NCBI GenBank assembly: GCA_964509425.1
Contig: CAZDWZ010000002.1
Location: 186,001-250,000, forward strand
DNA from: CAZDWZ01 sp964509425
GTDB taxonomy: Bacteria > Bdellovibrionota_C > UBA2361 > SZUA-149 > CAZDWZ01
DNA length: 64,000 nt
Direction: 5' to 3'
Each line of letters begins with the position of its first letter. The first letter of the stretch is position 1. Position numbers and translations under genes: made by a program. The notes under the pieces are model-generated. The model worked only from the letters and a program-made list of their open reading frames with translations. It made no database searches and had not been told where the DNA came from. Below are positions 23,080 to 32,802 of this stretch, in pieces.

Positions 23080-24612
23080 TTAGTAGCCGTTTACCGGAAG
23101 GTTCATCGGCCGCGGAGCTCGCGGCTCAAAGTCCCGTGCTTGGCTATCGCGGCCCTGAGGATCGCGGCCGCGGTTGTTGTCCCGGCGGCTTTCGCCGTTT
23201 CCCCGTTGCGAGCCATCTTGCCGTCCCTGCGCACTATTTCCATTCCGCTGAGGCGCAGCACTGGACTGAGCGCGACCTGCGCCGGCTTGAGGCGCGTCGC
23301 TTCGGGGTTGCCGCCGCTCGCCTTGATTCTGACCGCTCCGTCCGTTTCCGCCGCGTTGGTTCGACCCACCGGCAGCACCTCGGAAGTCTCGGCCGCGGCG
23401 ATCGCCACGTCCGCCTCTCCGGTTCCGGAAGTCTTGCGGATCTGCAATCTCCTTCGGGAGCGAGTGATCGAAACCTTCGAGCTCGCGTCGTTCAATTGGC
23501 TTTCCAAGTCGCCGCTCGATGGCGCGAATCATGGAAAGATCCTCTGAAGTAACGAAGGTAAATGCATCGCCGGTTCTCGCCGCCCGACCGGTCCGGCCAA
23601 TGCGGTGAGTATACGCTTCAGGAGTTTCGGGAACATCAAAGTTAATGACGTGGGTCACGCTCGAAATGTCGATGCCGCGGGCTGCAATGTCGGTGGCAAC
23701 CATGATCTGATAGGCGCCCTTCCGGAAACCGTCCATCGCTTCTTTGCGGCGATTCTGGGACAGATTTCCCTGCAGAGAGGTCGCACGGTATCCGAGCTTA
23801 TCGAGTTGCTGTCCGAGCTTCTTCGCCCGATGCTTTGTTCGTGTGAAAATGAGCACAGACCCTTCACCGAGCTCTGGAAGAATGCGAGTCAGTAAGTCCG
23901 CTTTTTTCTCAGAACCAACGTTGAAAATCGCGTGGGTAACGGTCGAAACGGGCGAGGCAAACGAAGCTTCGACCTTGGCCGGCTTATTAAGGACCTCATT
24001 CGCAAGTCCGGAAATCTCCGACGGCATCGTCGCCGAGAAGAAAAGGCTCTGGCGGCTTTTCGGCAACCATCCCAGGATTCTTCTGAGACTCGGGAAAAAT
24101 CCCATGTCGAACATCTGATCTGCTTCATCGAGGACGAGGAAGCGAATCTGAGAAAGATTGCAGAACCGCTGCTCGACGAGATCGATTAATCTCCCCGGGC
24201 AGGCGACGACGATATCCAGTCCCTGCTTCAACGCCTCGATTTGAGGCCGCTGAGAAACTCCTCCGATGATGACGGTGGATCGGATGCCGGTGCCGCGACC
24301 GAGCTGCTTGATAACGTCGTTGATCTGTTCCGCAAGCTCTCTCGTCGGAGCGAGAACGAGAGCGCTCGGATTTTTATCTCTCCGCGTCTGATTCTCCGGC
24401 CCGCGCTGTTCGCGTTCGGCAATCATACGCTGGAGAATCGGCAGCACGAATGCCGCAGTTTTCCCGGTTCCGGTTTGTGCAAGGCCGATCACGTCCCGGC
24501 CCGACAGCACTTCCGGGATGGCTTTGGCTTGGATAGGGGTTGGAGTGGTGTAGCCGGCTTCAGTTATGGTTTTTCGCAATTTCGGCGAAAAGTCGAATGA
24601 TTCAAATGTCAC
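23080..24612 (-). CDS. rhlE: DEAD-box RNA helicase, RhlE type
   Basis: About 510 residues with all helicase motifs in order: Q-motif region (TPIQAKAIPE), AQTGTGKT, PTRELAEQ, DEAD, SAT, RGIDI and HRIGRTGR. The C-terminal ~130 residues are rich in Arg, Gly, Gln and Asn (RGG-like), a disordered RNA-binding tail common in RhlE/cold-shock helicases. I chose GTG 24612, with AAGGA six bases upstream, which starts the protein at MTFESFDFSP; the longer TTG start adds 12 residues unlike the family. It would unwind RNA in ribosome assembly or decay. The ~500-base gene-free region upstream could hold a cold-responsive leader; this is inference. Confidence 0.92.
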   Translation of the reverse strand: MTFESFDFSPKLRKTITEAGYTTPTPIQAKAIPEVLSGRDVIGLAQTGTGKTAAFVLPILQRMIAEREQRGPENQTRRDKNPSALVLAPTRELAEQINDVIKQLGRGTGIRSTVIIGGVSQRPQIEALKQGLDIVVACPGRLIDLVEQRFCNLSQIRFLVLDEADQMFDMGFFPSLRRILGWLPKSRQSLFFSATMPSEISGLANEVLNKPAKVEASFASPVSTVTHAIFNVGSEKKADLLTRILPELGEGSVLIFTRTKHRAKKLGQQLDKLGYRATSLQGNLSQNRRKEAMDGFRKGAYQIMVATDIAARGIDISSVTHVINFDVPETPEAYTHRIGRTGRAARTGDAFTFVTSEDLSMIRAIERRLGKPIERRELEGFDHSLPKEIADPQDFRNRRGGRGDRRGRDFRGAAGGSNQRGGNGRSGQNQGERRQPRSDAPQAGAGRAQSSAAPQRNGNSAQGRQDGSQRGNGESRRDNNRGRDPQGRDSQARDFEPRAPRPMNLPVNGY

Positions 24613-25026
24613 GATTGTCCTTAAATCCCGAGCCGGAACCGCTTTCAATCAGACGGATCACGGCATTTGGGAACTTTTATGCGTCCCTCACCCAATACGG
24701 GTGACTAATGTTGATATGGCGCACAAAGAGGGATTCAATACACGGACAGGTTCTCGCAATTCTGCAAGAAACACCGCTACTTGATATTCGAGCGATTTAT
24801 TCCTGCCAGACGGTTTCCCGCCGGCTGTTCTAACCCAACGTGACGAGTTCTGATGCAGGTGCCGACGAACAGCGTTCGCGGAATCTCATCAGTCACTGAT
24901 TGTCACTTTGGGATATCGCTTGGGATACTCTGGGACTACTTCTAGAGAGAAGCCCGGCTCTTCAGGCGCAAGTTATTCCAGGACCTTACATAATCTCCAA
25001 AGAAAAGTCAAGAATCCCTCTTTCAC
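24613..25026. other. Gene-free region between the helicase gene and orphan D
   Basis: No supported gene. It should contain the helicase promoter and leader on the minus strand. AT-rich patches occur but no promoter could be fixed. Confidence 0.4.
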
Positions 25027-25077
25027 GAAGCTTCCGCCCGATTTGGGGTGTGCTAAAGCATCCGGGCAGTGAGCTTC
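25027..25077. repeat. Imperfect palindrome 5' of orphan D
   Basis: GAAGCT (25027-25032) pairs with AGCTTC (25072-25077); inside, GCCCG pairs with CGGGC after a small internal loop. It ends 31 bases before the ATG at 25109. Confidence 0.7.
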
Positions 25078-25108
25078 AACAGCGTTCGAACCTTTTGGGG
25101 GAGAAGAA

Positions 25109-25348
25109 ATGACTGGACGGACCTTACTCGGTCTCGCGGGTTCGCTTGGCGGCGCACCCGTGGAGCATCGGAATCTCGGGGCGACGGAGGATTGCGGCGA
25201 CGACGTCGCCGTCGTGATCATCACGGAGGACGGGGATCGCAGAACCTGCGTGTTCTCATTCCCGGGAGAGGCATTGTCGGCCATGTTCCGGAGCATGGTC
25301 GCGTCCACAACGACGCCGCGTCGTGAACGGACACGGATTTCGGCGTGA
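25109..25348 (+). CDS. GC-rich orphan protein D (79 aa), unknown
   Basis: A 79-residue protein: MTGRTLLGLAGSLGGAPVEH..., with a beta-rich centre (DDVAVVIITEDGDRRTCVFS) and an Arg-rich end. GGGGGAGAAGAA precedes the ATG. No membrane segment or known domain. G/C-ending codons mark it off from the big gene next door. It is alone, with palindromes at 25027-25077 and 25447-25465. The overlapping frame 25069-25326 lacks a ribosome site and is rejected. Confidence 0.6.
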   Translation: MTGRTLLGLAGSLGGAPVEHRNLGATEDCGDDVAVVIITEDGDRRTCVFSFPGEALSAMFRSMVASTTTPRRERTRISA

Positions 25349-25446
25349 GCCGGCATCCGGATCACAGGTCAAACGGAGCAGTCTCGTCGAAGGAAGAAAC
25401 ACCGGCCGCTCAGGGGGTGTGCATTGGTTAAACGAAGTTCGCTTAA

Positions 25447-25465
25447 GGGGCTCACCTCGAGCCCC
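25447..25465. terminator. Hairpin between orphan D and the convergent membrane protein gene
   Basis: GGGGCTC-ACCTC-GAGCCCC, a perfect 7-bp stem, 99 bases after orphan D and 24 bases beyond the stop of the convergent gene at 25489. It can serve both; no long T-run follows. Confidence 0.6.
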
Positions 25466-25488
25466 CAACCGTTCCCTCATCCACCGAC

Positions 25489-28400
25489 TCACTTCCACCA
25501 TCCGCCATCGCTCAAAGAATTCCATCCCCATCTCACCCATCGCAAGACGAGGAAGACCAGCCAGGTCGACCAGAGCAGCATGAACGCCCGGTAGCTCCAG
25601 ATCGGCAAGGTGAAAACAACAGGAACCGGGAGCGCGCTGGTACTTCTATCGACATACCACCGAAGGAACGTGTTCGTTGAATTTGCCCCGATGACATTCA
25701 TGTCGGGCGCGAATATGAGTCCGTGATAAAGCGAAATGAACAGAATGAGCACGACGCCGAGACTGACGACAGCGAGAAAAATCTGTGCGGCGTTAAACCA
25801 TCCATCCTTCTTAAAGGGGTTCGTGCGCCGTCGCTCAAGCATCCAACTCCAAGCAACAGGAATGAGCAGCACGACCGGATGCAATGTCGCGGTACCGAGA
25901 CCGAGAAAAATCCACTCAGGCATAGAGAGTGGAGGAACTCCGGCGCGTCCGACCAGCACGCCGAAAAGAATTACAATCCCCAGGCCGCCCCAGAATAGAA
26001 TTGCCGGACCCCACGCGGGACCAGACGCCCAGAGGAGCCAGCGTTTTTGTGCGACCTTTGTGGACACCGCGACGTTGTACGCGTCGCCACCGACGTCGAC
26101 TTCAGGGAGCCGGCTTACAAGTGATTGTTGCCAAGGTTGCTGCCAATTCACTGACACCTTCTGCTCGCCAGGCTGAAGCGGGATCTCCAGCACTCTGCCC
26201 TTCGGCATAATATTCGTCTGCGCTCCGCGTAGCGTCACCTGCTGCACGAGCGCTCCTTCAGGAAGCGTAATTTTCCGGAATCCGCCCTGGCTGGATGTCA
26301 AGGTAAGACTCAACGTTCCACGAATGAGACCCGAACCAGGCTCCCACGCGAGCGTGGCGTTGCTCAGCGTCTCCGTCACCCCGGCGATCCCGAGCGGTTT
26401 CGAAATTTGAACCTTTACCTTGTCCCCAGGCCACGGACGCCACAGAACGAGATGCTCGTTTCCGACGATCGTATGAACCGGCTGAATCCCCTCGAATGAA
26501 CATCGCCAAATACTCGCGCAGCGAACCTGCCATTCTTCGGTGACGTTGCCGCCGGCGGGTGATTGGAGATTGAGCTCGGGCTCTTCACTGAGCGTCGCCG
26601 TCCAGCTGACCGACGATTGTCCGCGCGGAAATTGGACTTGGGCCGACCCGCCTTCGACTTTGATATTCTCCTCGGTGATGGATTCACCGGGCAGAACGGG
26701 CAACTTCATGATCTGCGCACGGTTAAAATTGCCGAGCCGATGGACGGTGGTGCTTACTGTCCAAGGTTGACCCAACGTAACTTCACGGACGACGCGGAAC
26801 CAATCCGGGAGCGGAACATCGGCCTGGGCGTCTGTCTGAGCATCGGATTTCTCACCCGGAACATCCCGCCGGATAAGTTGAATGCTCTCCCCTGTCGAAC
26901 CGTTTGCAGAAAGACCGTCTACCGACCATCCCGTCATGTCGACTTCAACGTGCTGTGGAATGATTCCGAATTGCAACGTCGCAGAGTTCCGTCGCGTGAG
27001 AACACCATCGACCCGAATTTTATGAACTCCCGCTGGGACCCGAACCCACACCATCCCGCCGCTCTCCCGGCGAAGATCCTGGGTGGCGATGCCGTCCAGC
27101 GAAACACTCGTGACCAAATATTCACTGAGCGGTCCCGGAACTGGCCAGGCAGACCAGCCGTCGCTACTTGCGGTTGCTTCAAGTGTCAGCGCGACTTTCG
27201 CTGCTTGCTGCGCACCAGCAGCCACAGTTCCTGACGAGATTTTTATGCTGTTCGTCGAAACGCAGTCAGAGGCGCAGACCTGACCCGCCAAGCGCCCTTG
27301 CAGCTCCTTCAGCAACTCCTCGTTTGGAACATCTTCGGCACGCACGGGCGAGACCGATCCAAAAAGTGCGAACAAAGTCAGCGCGGCCGCGACACTTCCC
27401 GGCATTTTCCAAGAAAATCCTTTGAGCGAGTCTTTCGCAAACGCCAGCAGCAAAAGAACGAATAGGAAAATTCTCGCGATCGAGAGGACGAGGTTCATGC
27501 GTGGACTGATCAAAATGAGTTCAACATTTCGTCCCTTCTCCACCGGCCCGCTCCATGACAAGTTCCACGACTTCCTCCCGCTCCATCCAGGAACACCAAC
27601 CCCGGTTTGCACGACGGCCTTTTGATCGACCTGTAAGAGCGCCTGCTTCTTCGCCTGATACGGCCCAGATTTTCGATAGTCGGAAAGTGACTTTCGCGCC
27701 GGAGCCGATTGCTCTGCCGGAACATTGTCCAGTTCAAAACGCTCATCATTGAAAATTTGAGGTTCCGGTGCCGCCGCCTGAGGAAGAACCATGCCGGCGC
27801 CCGCCCCAGCCGAGGCAGTGTCGAAACCCGATTCCTGATAACGCCGATTAGGACTGTAGGCACCGCTAAAAAAGGCAGATGCGACAATACCCATCGCGAT
27901 GAGCACGACGAAGCTGATGAGGAGCGCCCGAAAGAACTTTTTGAACTGTCCTTTGAAGAGATAGATCAGCCCGGCAACGCCGAGCGCACATAGTCCTAAT
28001 CCACCGCCGACAAGAAGAATTCCGCAGAAGAGTTCCCAGAGCATTCGTGAATCAACGAGCGGCGGCAGGCCGAGCTGCGGAAAGAGGCCGTTCCGGAGCT
28101 GGTCGATCGAGAAGCAAAGAAGCAGGATCGCGACCAGCACGCATGCGGCGACGAAATATCCGTGCGCCCATTTCTTCGCCCTGCCATCCGGGATCGCTTG
28201 AAAAAGCGCGAAGGACGCTATGACATGTAGCCACACATAGTGCGGGGCACCAGGGATGCGATGCGAAAGTCCGAGGGCAAGGAAGGTGACGATGCCTAAG
28301 GGCGCTCCTTTCAATCGAAACACAACCAGAGCGACAAGGAACAAGAAGAAGATATTCCACAGGCTCCAACTCGAAAGCCATGTGTTCGGATTGTTGTCTG

Positions 28401-29817
28401 TTCCGAAAATTTCAACCACATCCCATCCGGGAGGAAGGAGCAATTCGGCAGAGAGTCCCGTGACGTCATGGTTCCAGCCGACGGCAGGGAACTCGGACTT
28501 TCCTTCCTCGATTCTTGAAACCGCTCGAATCTCTACGTCCGGTGAGCGGAGCTCGACACCAGACGCTTCCTTTCCTCCGCTCCGCGCATCTTTCGTGATG
28601 AGCTGAGGCTGGCCGCTTACTTCCACCCGGCTGAGGATGGTCGGCGAAGTCATGTTCACACGCCACTCCTGGAACATCTTTCCGCTCAGGCGGTCCTCAA
28701 TAGTGTACCCGCTGCCGTCGAGATCGAGCCAAAACTTTCGGTGGAGCCGAAGCTGATTGGGAGGAAGATCTTGTTCGCCCCGTCTCCGCTCCGCAAAAGA
28801 CATTTTTGCTCCGCGCGAGAGAGTGTACGCCGGAAATCTTTTCCAGTCCTCTGGAATCGAAGTCCTCTGCGGCTCGATACCGGGCGCGCCGTCCAGTGTC
28901 ACCGATCTCAGCGCCTCATCGGCTTCCCAGCTCCAGGTCTCGTCGCTCGGCCAATCTTGCCCGGCAGGAACCGGCGGACTGAGTTCCGTTGGCGGAGCAG
29001 CGCGCACCGCTTCAACTCGCAGGGTGTGAATACCGGGACGGATCTGAACTTTTAGCGAGCCTTCTTGATCGAAGGCGTGAACGAGGCCGCTCTCCGAACT
29101 CACTTGAACGAAATCAGCGGGAAGTATTTTCCCGAGAACCGCCTCTCTTGCTTTCCCTGCAACTCGAAGCTCGATGTGCGTGAGCAGTTTAAATGGGACT
29201 CCATCGGTCATTTTCCGCGAGACGGAGATTCGCAGAACGTCTTCCTCCGCATCAACTCCGTCCGAGGAATCGTGAAGCCACAGCTCGCCGTTTTCGTTCA
29301 CCCTCGGCTGATCGATTAAAGTCCCGTTTAATTTCAAGCTTACCAGCCCAAGATTCGGTGGAAGCAATACCGACTCTGGAAGCGAAGGCCAGGCGAAGCG
29401 GCCCGACACGACATATTTCCCTGCGGGAAGTTCGATCACCGGGCGGGTATCAGTGGTGAACACCGCTGCCGCACGCTTCGCGCCGCTGCCCGACTCTGCC
29501 ACCGAGATATCCAACGGAAATATTTCACCGCCACCCACGAGCGTCACGCGTGCTTCTCGCGAGAGACTCACCGTCTGCGTAAACGTCGCGCCGGTATTCG
29601 TGACCTCCAGGTTGGCCACTCCGGGCCAAGCGCATTGGCGACCGTCGCCAAGCAAAGGGCAAAAAATATCGGGGTCCCGGTCAACGACCCAACGGACCCA
29701 AGGCTTGAGCGCTTCCGGGACGTAGACATTCGACACTTCGTCAGCTTTGCTTAGCGAGGAAAAGCAAAGCACCGCGAAAAGCGCGAGAATCAGGGAAGAC
29801 CTCGGTCGGAATTTCAT
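25489..29817 (-). CDS. Very large envelope/membrane protein, unknown
   Basis: A 1442-residue protein. It begins with a signal peptide (MKFRPRSSLILALFAVLCFS...SKADE). Residues ~30-480 look like beta-rich extracytoplasmic modules. A cluster of about six membrane helices follows (~490-680: WSLWNIFFLFLVALVVF, IVTFLALGLS and others), and a single helix near ~790-850 precedes a second beta-rich extracytoplasmic region (~870-1270). A final group of helices (~1275-1430) ends in WVRWGWNSLSDGGWWK. The ribosome site GAGGG is five bases before the ATG. The layout (soluble-TM-soluble-TM) resembles a duplication. I know proteins of this size and style as unnamed genes in several proteobacterial groups but no function. 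It is a single-gene unit. Confidence 0.75.
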   Translation of the reverse strand: MKFRPRSSLILALFAVLCFSSLSKADEVSNVYVPEALKPWVRWVVDRDPDIFCPLLGDGRQCAWPGVANLEVTNTGATFTQTVSLSREARVTLVGGGEIFPLDISVAESGSGAKRAAAVFTTDTRPVIELPAGKYVVSGRFAWPSLPESVLLPPNLGLVSLKLNGTLIDQPRVNENGELWLHDSSDGVDAEEDVLRISVSRKMTDGVPFKLLTHIELRVAGKAREAVLGKILPADFVQVSSESGLVHAFDQEGSLKVQIRPGIHTLRVEAVRAAPPTELSPPVPAGQDWPSDETWSWEADEALRSVTLDGAPGIEPQRTSIPEDWKRFPAYTLSRGAKMSFAERRRGEQDLPPNQLRLHRKFWLDLDGSGYTIEDRLSGKMFQEWRVNMTSPTILSRVEVSGQPQLITKDARSGGKEASGVELRSPDVEIRAVSRIEEGKSEFPAVGWNHDVTGLSAELLLPPGWDVVEIFGTDNNPNTWLSSWSLWNIFFLFLVALVVFRLKGAPLGIVTFLALGLSHRIPGAPHYVWLHVIASFALFQAIPDGRAKKWAHGYFVAACVLVAILLLCFSIDQLRNGLFPQLGLPPLVDSRMLWELFCGILLVGGGLGLCALGVAGLIYLFKGQFKKFFRALLISFVVLIAMGIVASAFFSGAYSPNRRYQESGFDTASAGAGAGMVLPQAAAPEPQIFNDERFELDNVPAEQSAPARKSLSDYRKSGPYQAKKQALLQVDQKAVVQTGVGVPGWSGRKSWNLSWSGPVEKGRNVELILISPRMNLVLSIARIFLFVLLLLAFAKDSLKGFSWKMPGSVAAALTLFALFGSVSPVRAEDVPNEELLKELQGRLAGQVCASDCVSTNSIKISSGTVAAGAQQAAKVALTLEATASSDGWSAWPVPGPLSEYLVTSVSLDGIATQDLRRESGGMVWVRVPAGVHKIRVDGVLTRRNSATLQFGIIPQHVEVDMTGWSVDGLSANGSTGESIQLIRRDVPGEKSDAQTDAQADVPLPDWFRVVREVTLGQPWTVSTTVHRLGNFNRAQIMKLPVLPGESITEENIKVEGGSAQVQFPRGQSSVSWTATLSEEPELNLQSPAGGNVTEEWQVRCASIWRCSFEGIQPVHTIVGNEHLVLWRPWPGDKVKVQISKPLGIAGVTETLSNATLAWEPGSGLIRGTLSLTLTSSQGGFRKITLPEGALVQQVTLRGAQTNIMPKGRVLEIPLQPGEQKVSVNWQQPWQQSLVSRLPEVDVGGDAYNVAVSTKVAQKRWLLWASGPAWGPAILFWGGLGIVILFGVLVGRAGVPPLSMPEWIFLGLGTATLHPVVLLIPVAWSWMLERRRTNPFKKDGWFNAAQIFLAVVSLGVVLILFISLYHGLIFAPDMNVIGANSTNTFLRWYVDRSTSALPVPVVFTLPIWSYRAFMLLWSTWLVFLVLRWVRWGWNSLSDGGWWK

Positions 29818-29965
29818 GAAACCCTCTGCATCTAGACGTTTTTTCAGCGAGGCTCGCCTCGTTCCGCCACTCGGATTATATTACAAATTATTTCGGGAAC
29901 TCGGCTCCGATCTGATATACCAACCCCGGCAAGAATTGCATTAACCTTTCTCAGGTCTATTAGAC

Positions 29966-31042
29966 ATGAAAACCCCCCTCTTAGTTCGCGCGCTTCGCGG
30001 CGAGGCAATTGAACGCCCCCCGGTTTGGCTTATGCGGCAGGCGGGAAGATACCTTGAAGAGTACCGGGCGCTGAAATCGAAAAATAGCTTCCTGGAGATG
30101 TGCCGGAACCCGGAGCTCGCTTTTGAGGTGAGCATGCAACCAATCCGCTTCTTCCAGCCAGACGCCGCGATTGTGTTCGCGGACATTCTCCTTCCGGCGC
30201 AGTGCCTCGGGATCGACGTGACGTTCGCCCCCGGTCCGAAGGTAACGAATCCAATTCGAGGGGTGGCAGACATTCGCGACCTCCGAATAGAAAGCCCTGC
30301 CCGTGTTCTGTCATTCGTTCCCGAAGCGCTGACGGCGATTCGAAATGCGCTGGAACAAGAAGAAGGTCAACGAAAGGCCGTGATCGGTTTTGCGGGCGCA
30401 CCTTGGACGATGGCCTGTTACCTCATCGACCAAGGTCCGTATAAGCACTTCGAACAGACAGCCATTTTCGCGAAGGAGCACCCCAAAGCCTTCGCGTTCT
30501 TTTTGGAAACGATTTCGCGTCTCACCGAAGAATATCTGCTCGCCCAGGTCGAAGGCGGTGCTGACGTCGTTCAGCTCTTTGAATCGTGGGGCGGGATACT
30601 CTCGCTCGATGATTATCGCCGCTACGCTCTGCCTTCGTGCGAACGGATCATCACGTCACTCGCTCGCCGCGGTGTTCCGGTGATTCTGTATGTAAACGGT
30701 TCATCTCACCTCCTCCACGCGATGACTGAATCCGGTGCTTCATGTCTGAGCGTCGACTCGAGGACTCCGCTTGCAGCCGCCTACTCGGTCGTCGGCAAAA
30801 ACGTGGCCATCCAAGGGAATCTCGATCCAACCGATCTTTTCCTGCAGGGCGACGAAGTATATTCGCGAACCCGCGAGATGATCGCGGCGGTTCCCGATCA
30901 ACGTAATTACATCGCGAACCTCGGTCACGGCGTGCTGCAGTCGACGCCGCGCGAAAGTGTCCGGGTATTCATCGAAGCGGTGAAGGCTGGCTGGGTGAAC
31001 GCTCCCATGCAACAAGGCAATTTGGCGAACACCCATCCATGA
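29966..31042 (+). CDS. hemE: Uroporphyrinogen decarboxylase
   Basis: A 358-residue HemE, full length. It removes four carboxyl groups from uroporphyrinogen III to give coproporphyrinogen III. The N-terminal signature RPPVWLMRQAGRYLEEYR, the second signature GFAGAPWTMACYLI and the aspartate in FADILLPAQ are all present. It overlaps the next gene by four bases (ATGA), so hemE and the oxidase gene form an operon. It is a cytosolic enzyme. Confidence 0.96.
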   Translation: MKTPLLVRALRGEAIERPPVWLMRQAGRYLEEYRALKSKNSFLEMCRNPELAFEVSMQPIRFFQPDAAIVFADILLPAQCLGIDVTFAPGPKVTNPIRGVADIRDLRIESPARVLSFVPEALTAIRNALEQEEGQRKAVIGFAGAPWTMACYLIDQGPYKHFEQTAIFAKEHPKAFAFFLETISRLTEEYLLAQVEGGADVVQLFESWGGILSLDDYRRYALPSCERIITSLARRGVPVILYVNGSSHLLHAMTESGASCLSVDSRTPLAAAYSVVGKNVAIQGNLDPTDLFLQGDEVYSRTREMIAAVPDQRNYIANLGHGVLQSTPRESVRVFIEAVKAGWVNAPMQQGNLANTHP

Positions 31043-32418
31043 CGAAGCGCGGCCGGGATGTTGCGATAATCGGAGGAGGCATAACCGGTCTCGTTCTTGC
31101 GCTCGAAAAGAAGAAGCAGGGCGACTCCGTACGAATCCTCGAAAGCGCAAATCGACTCGGCGGTTGGATCCGATCGGAATATAAGAACGGATTTTTGCTT
31201 GAACACGGACCGAACACGGTCATCCTTTCACCGGAACTCGAGACGCTCGTAGAAGACCTGGGGATTTCTTCGAAGCTCGTTTTTCCATCCCCCGATGCCA
31301 AGAATAGGTTTGTGCTTTCGCCGTCTGACGGAAGAACGCTCCTTGCGGCGCCTCGAAGTGTTCTCGGTGCGGTCGGAACTCCCCTCCTCTCCATCGCGGG
31401 AAAGATACGACTTCTCGGTGAGCTATTCGTTCCCGCTTCGCGAGCCGAAGACGAGAGCGTCCGCGAATTTTTCACTCGAAGATTCGGACGCGAAGTCGCG
31501 ACTCTCGTCTCTGCCGTCGTCGGAGGAATCTACGCTGCCGATTCGTCGCGGTTGTCGATTCGAAGTGCGCTTCCCAGCGTCTTTGAGCTTGAACGAAGTT
31601 ACGGATCGATTTTTCGCGGGATGCTTCTGAAGAAAAAGCGGTCCGCAAGCCGGAAGGGAAGAAAATCAATCGTAAGCTTCGACGGAGGACTGGAGAGGCT
31701 GATCGAGTCGCTCGCCGCACGATTCGAATCTCACGAGATTCGCATCTCGACCGGCGTCGTTTCCGTAACGAAGGGAAACGACGGGCGTCGCTACCGGCTC
31801 ACCGGCGCAGAAGGCCGAGAGCTTGGAGCTTCACTCGGCGAATTCGATGAAGTGTACCTCACCGTGCCCGCCAAAGAATCCTGTCGAATCCTCCACGACT
31901 TGGATTCTGAGCTTGCCTCAAAAGTAGAAGGTATCCCTCATGCACCGCTCGGCCTCCTTCATCTCGCCGCAAAGAGAGACTCGATACAACACCCGTTAGA
32001 TGGTTTTGGATTTCTTGTACCAGAAGGAACCGGACGCAAGATCCTTGGAGTCATTTTTGCATCGACTCTATTTCCGCACCGCGCACCGCAAGGTGACGTC
32101 CTCCTCACCTGTTTCGCGGGAGGGCTTCGGAACGCGGCCGCAGCGGACGTTCGATCGATGGAGAGACAGGCAGAGATCATCGAAGAGCTGTCCGGTTTCA
32201 TCGGACTTACGGAAAAGCCGCGAGTCATATCGGCAGTTTATCATGAAGCCGCCATCCCAAATTTCCCCACCGGACATTTTCGGATCGAGGAGGCCGCAGC
32301 AAACTTCGAGCGGAAGAATCCCGGCATCTTCCTGATTGCAAATTGGCGTCGAGGCGTCGGAGTGCCCGATCGAGTTCGATTCGCACTCGACGCCTCCCGG
32401 AAAACCGTAGTTCCCTAG
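31039..32418 (+). CDS. hemY: Oxygen-dependent protoporphyrinogen/coproporphyrinogen oxidase
   Basis: A 459-residue FAD enzyme of the HemY/PPOX family. The FAD-binding dinucleotide fold opens the protein (VAIIGGGITGLVLALEKKKQ), followed by SANRLGGWIRSEYKNGFLLE and HGPNTV typical of PPOX. The C-terminus has the second FAD contact (NWRRGVGVPDRVRFALDAS). It oxidises protoporphyrinogen IX (or coproporphyrinogen III in the alternative pathway) with O2, which points to an aerobic lifestyle. It is coupled to hemE by an ATGA overlap. No ferrochelatase lies in the window. Confidence 0.92.
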   Translation: MTKRGRDVAIIGGGITGLVLALEKKKQGDSVRILESANRLGGWIRSEYKNGFLLEHGPNTVILSPELETLVEDLGISSKLVFPSPDAKNRFVLSPSDGRTLLAAPRSVLGAVGTPLLSIAGKIRLLGELFVPASRAEDESVREFFTRRFGREVATLVSAVVGGIYAADSSRLSIRSALPSVFELERSYGSIFRGMLLKKKRSASRKGRKSIVSFDGGLERLIESLAARFESHEIRISTGVVSVTKGNDGRRYRLTGAEGRELGASLGEFDEVYLTVPAKESCRILHDLDSELASKVEGIPHAPLGLLHLAAKRDSIQHPLDGFGFLVPEGTGRKILGVIFASTLFPHRAPQGDVLLTCFAGGLRNAAAADVRSMERQAEIIEELSGFIGLTEKPRVISAVYHEAAIPNFPTGHFRIEEAAANFERKNPGIFLIANWRRGVGVPDRVRFALDASRKTVVP

Positions 32419-32711
32419 CTTCTCTGGGCGTCCTATTTCATGCAAAACAGCGTTTATAATTGCAGACACCGGTGCTAGTGTCGCGACCAGAAGAGCACCA
32501 CGAGTCGCTCAAGCCCTCACCGCAGTTCTTTTAGCTCAGGGCCGAACGAGAGTTGAGAAGAAGTACGAACCTGCTTTTCGGCGGATACGAATCGGCCCGA
32601 AAGCAGAAACGAGAGTTCGGTTCAGCAAGAAGGTTTTCTAAGAACTTGCTTTTGCCTCCATTTCGATTTTTCAAGTCCTGATTGGGAGCTTTGATCCCGA
32701 TAATTTGGCGC
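32419..32711. other. Gene-free spacer after hemY
   Basis: No supported gene. A short stem GACAC/GTGTC occurs around 32466-32482 and may end the hem transcript. Confidence 0.4.
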
Positions 32712-32760
32712 GCAGTGTCCGCTAACCGGCCCTCTTCGGCCGCGCTTTAGCGGACACTGC
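32712..32760. repeat. 14-bp perfect palindrome 5' of orphan E
   Basis: GCAGTGTCCGCTAA (32712-32725) pairs exactly with TTAGCGGACACTGC (32747-32760), and inside GGCC pairs with GGCC around CTCTTC. It ends 42 bases before the ATG at 32803. Confidence 0.85.
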
Positions 32761-32802
32761 TCCCATCACCACTGAGCAGAGACTTGTAATCGAGGACCTA
32801 CC

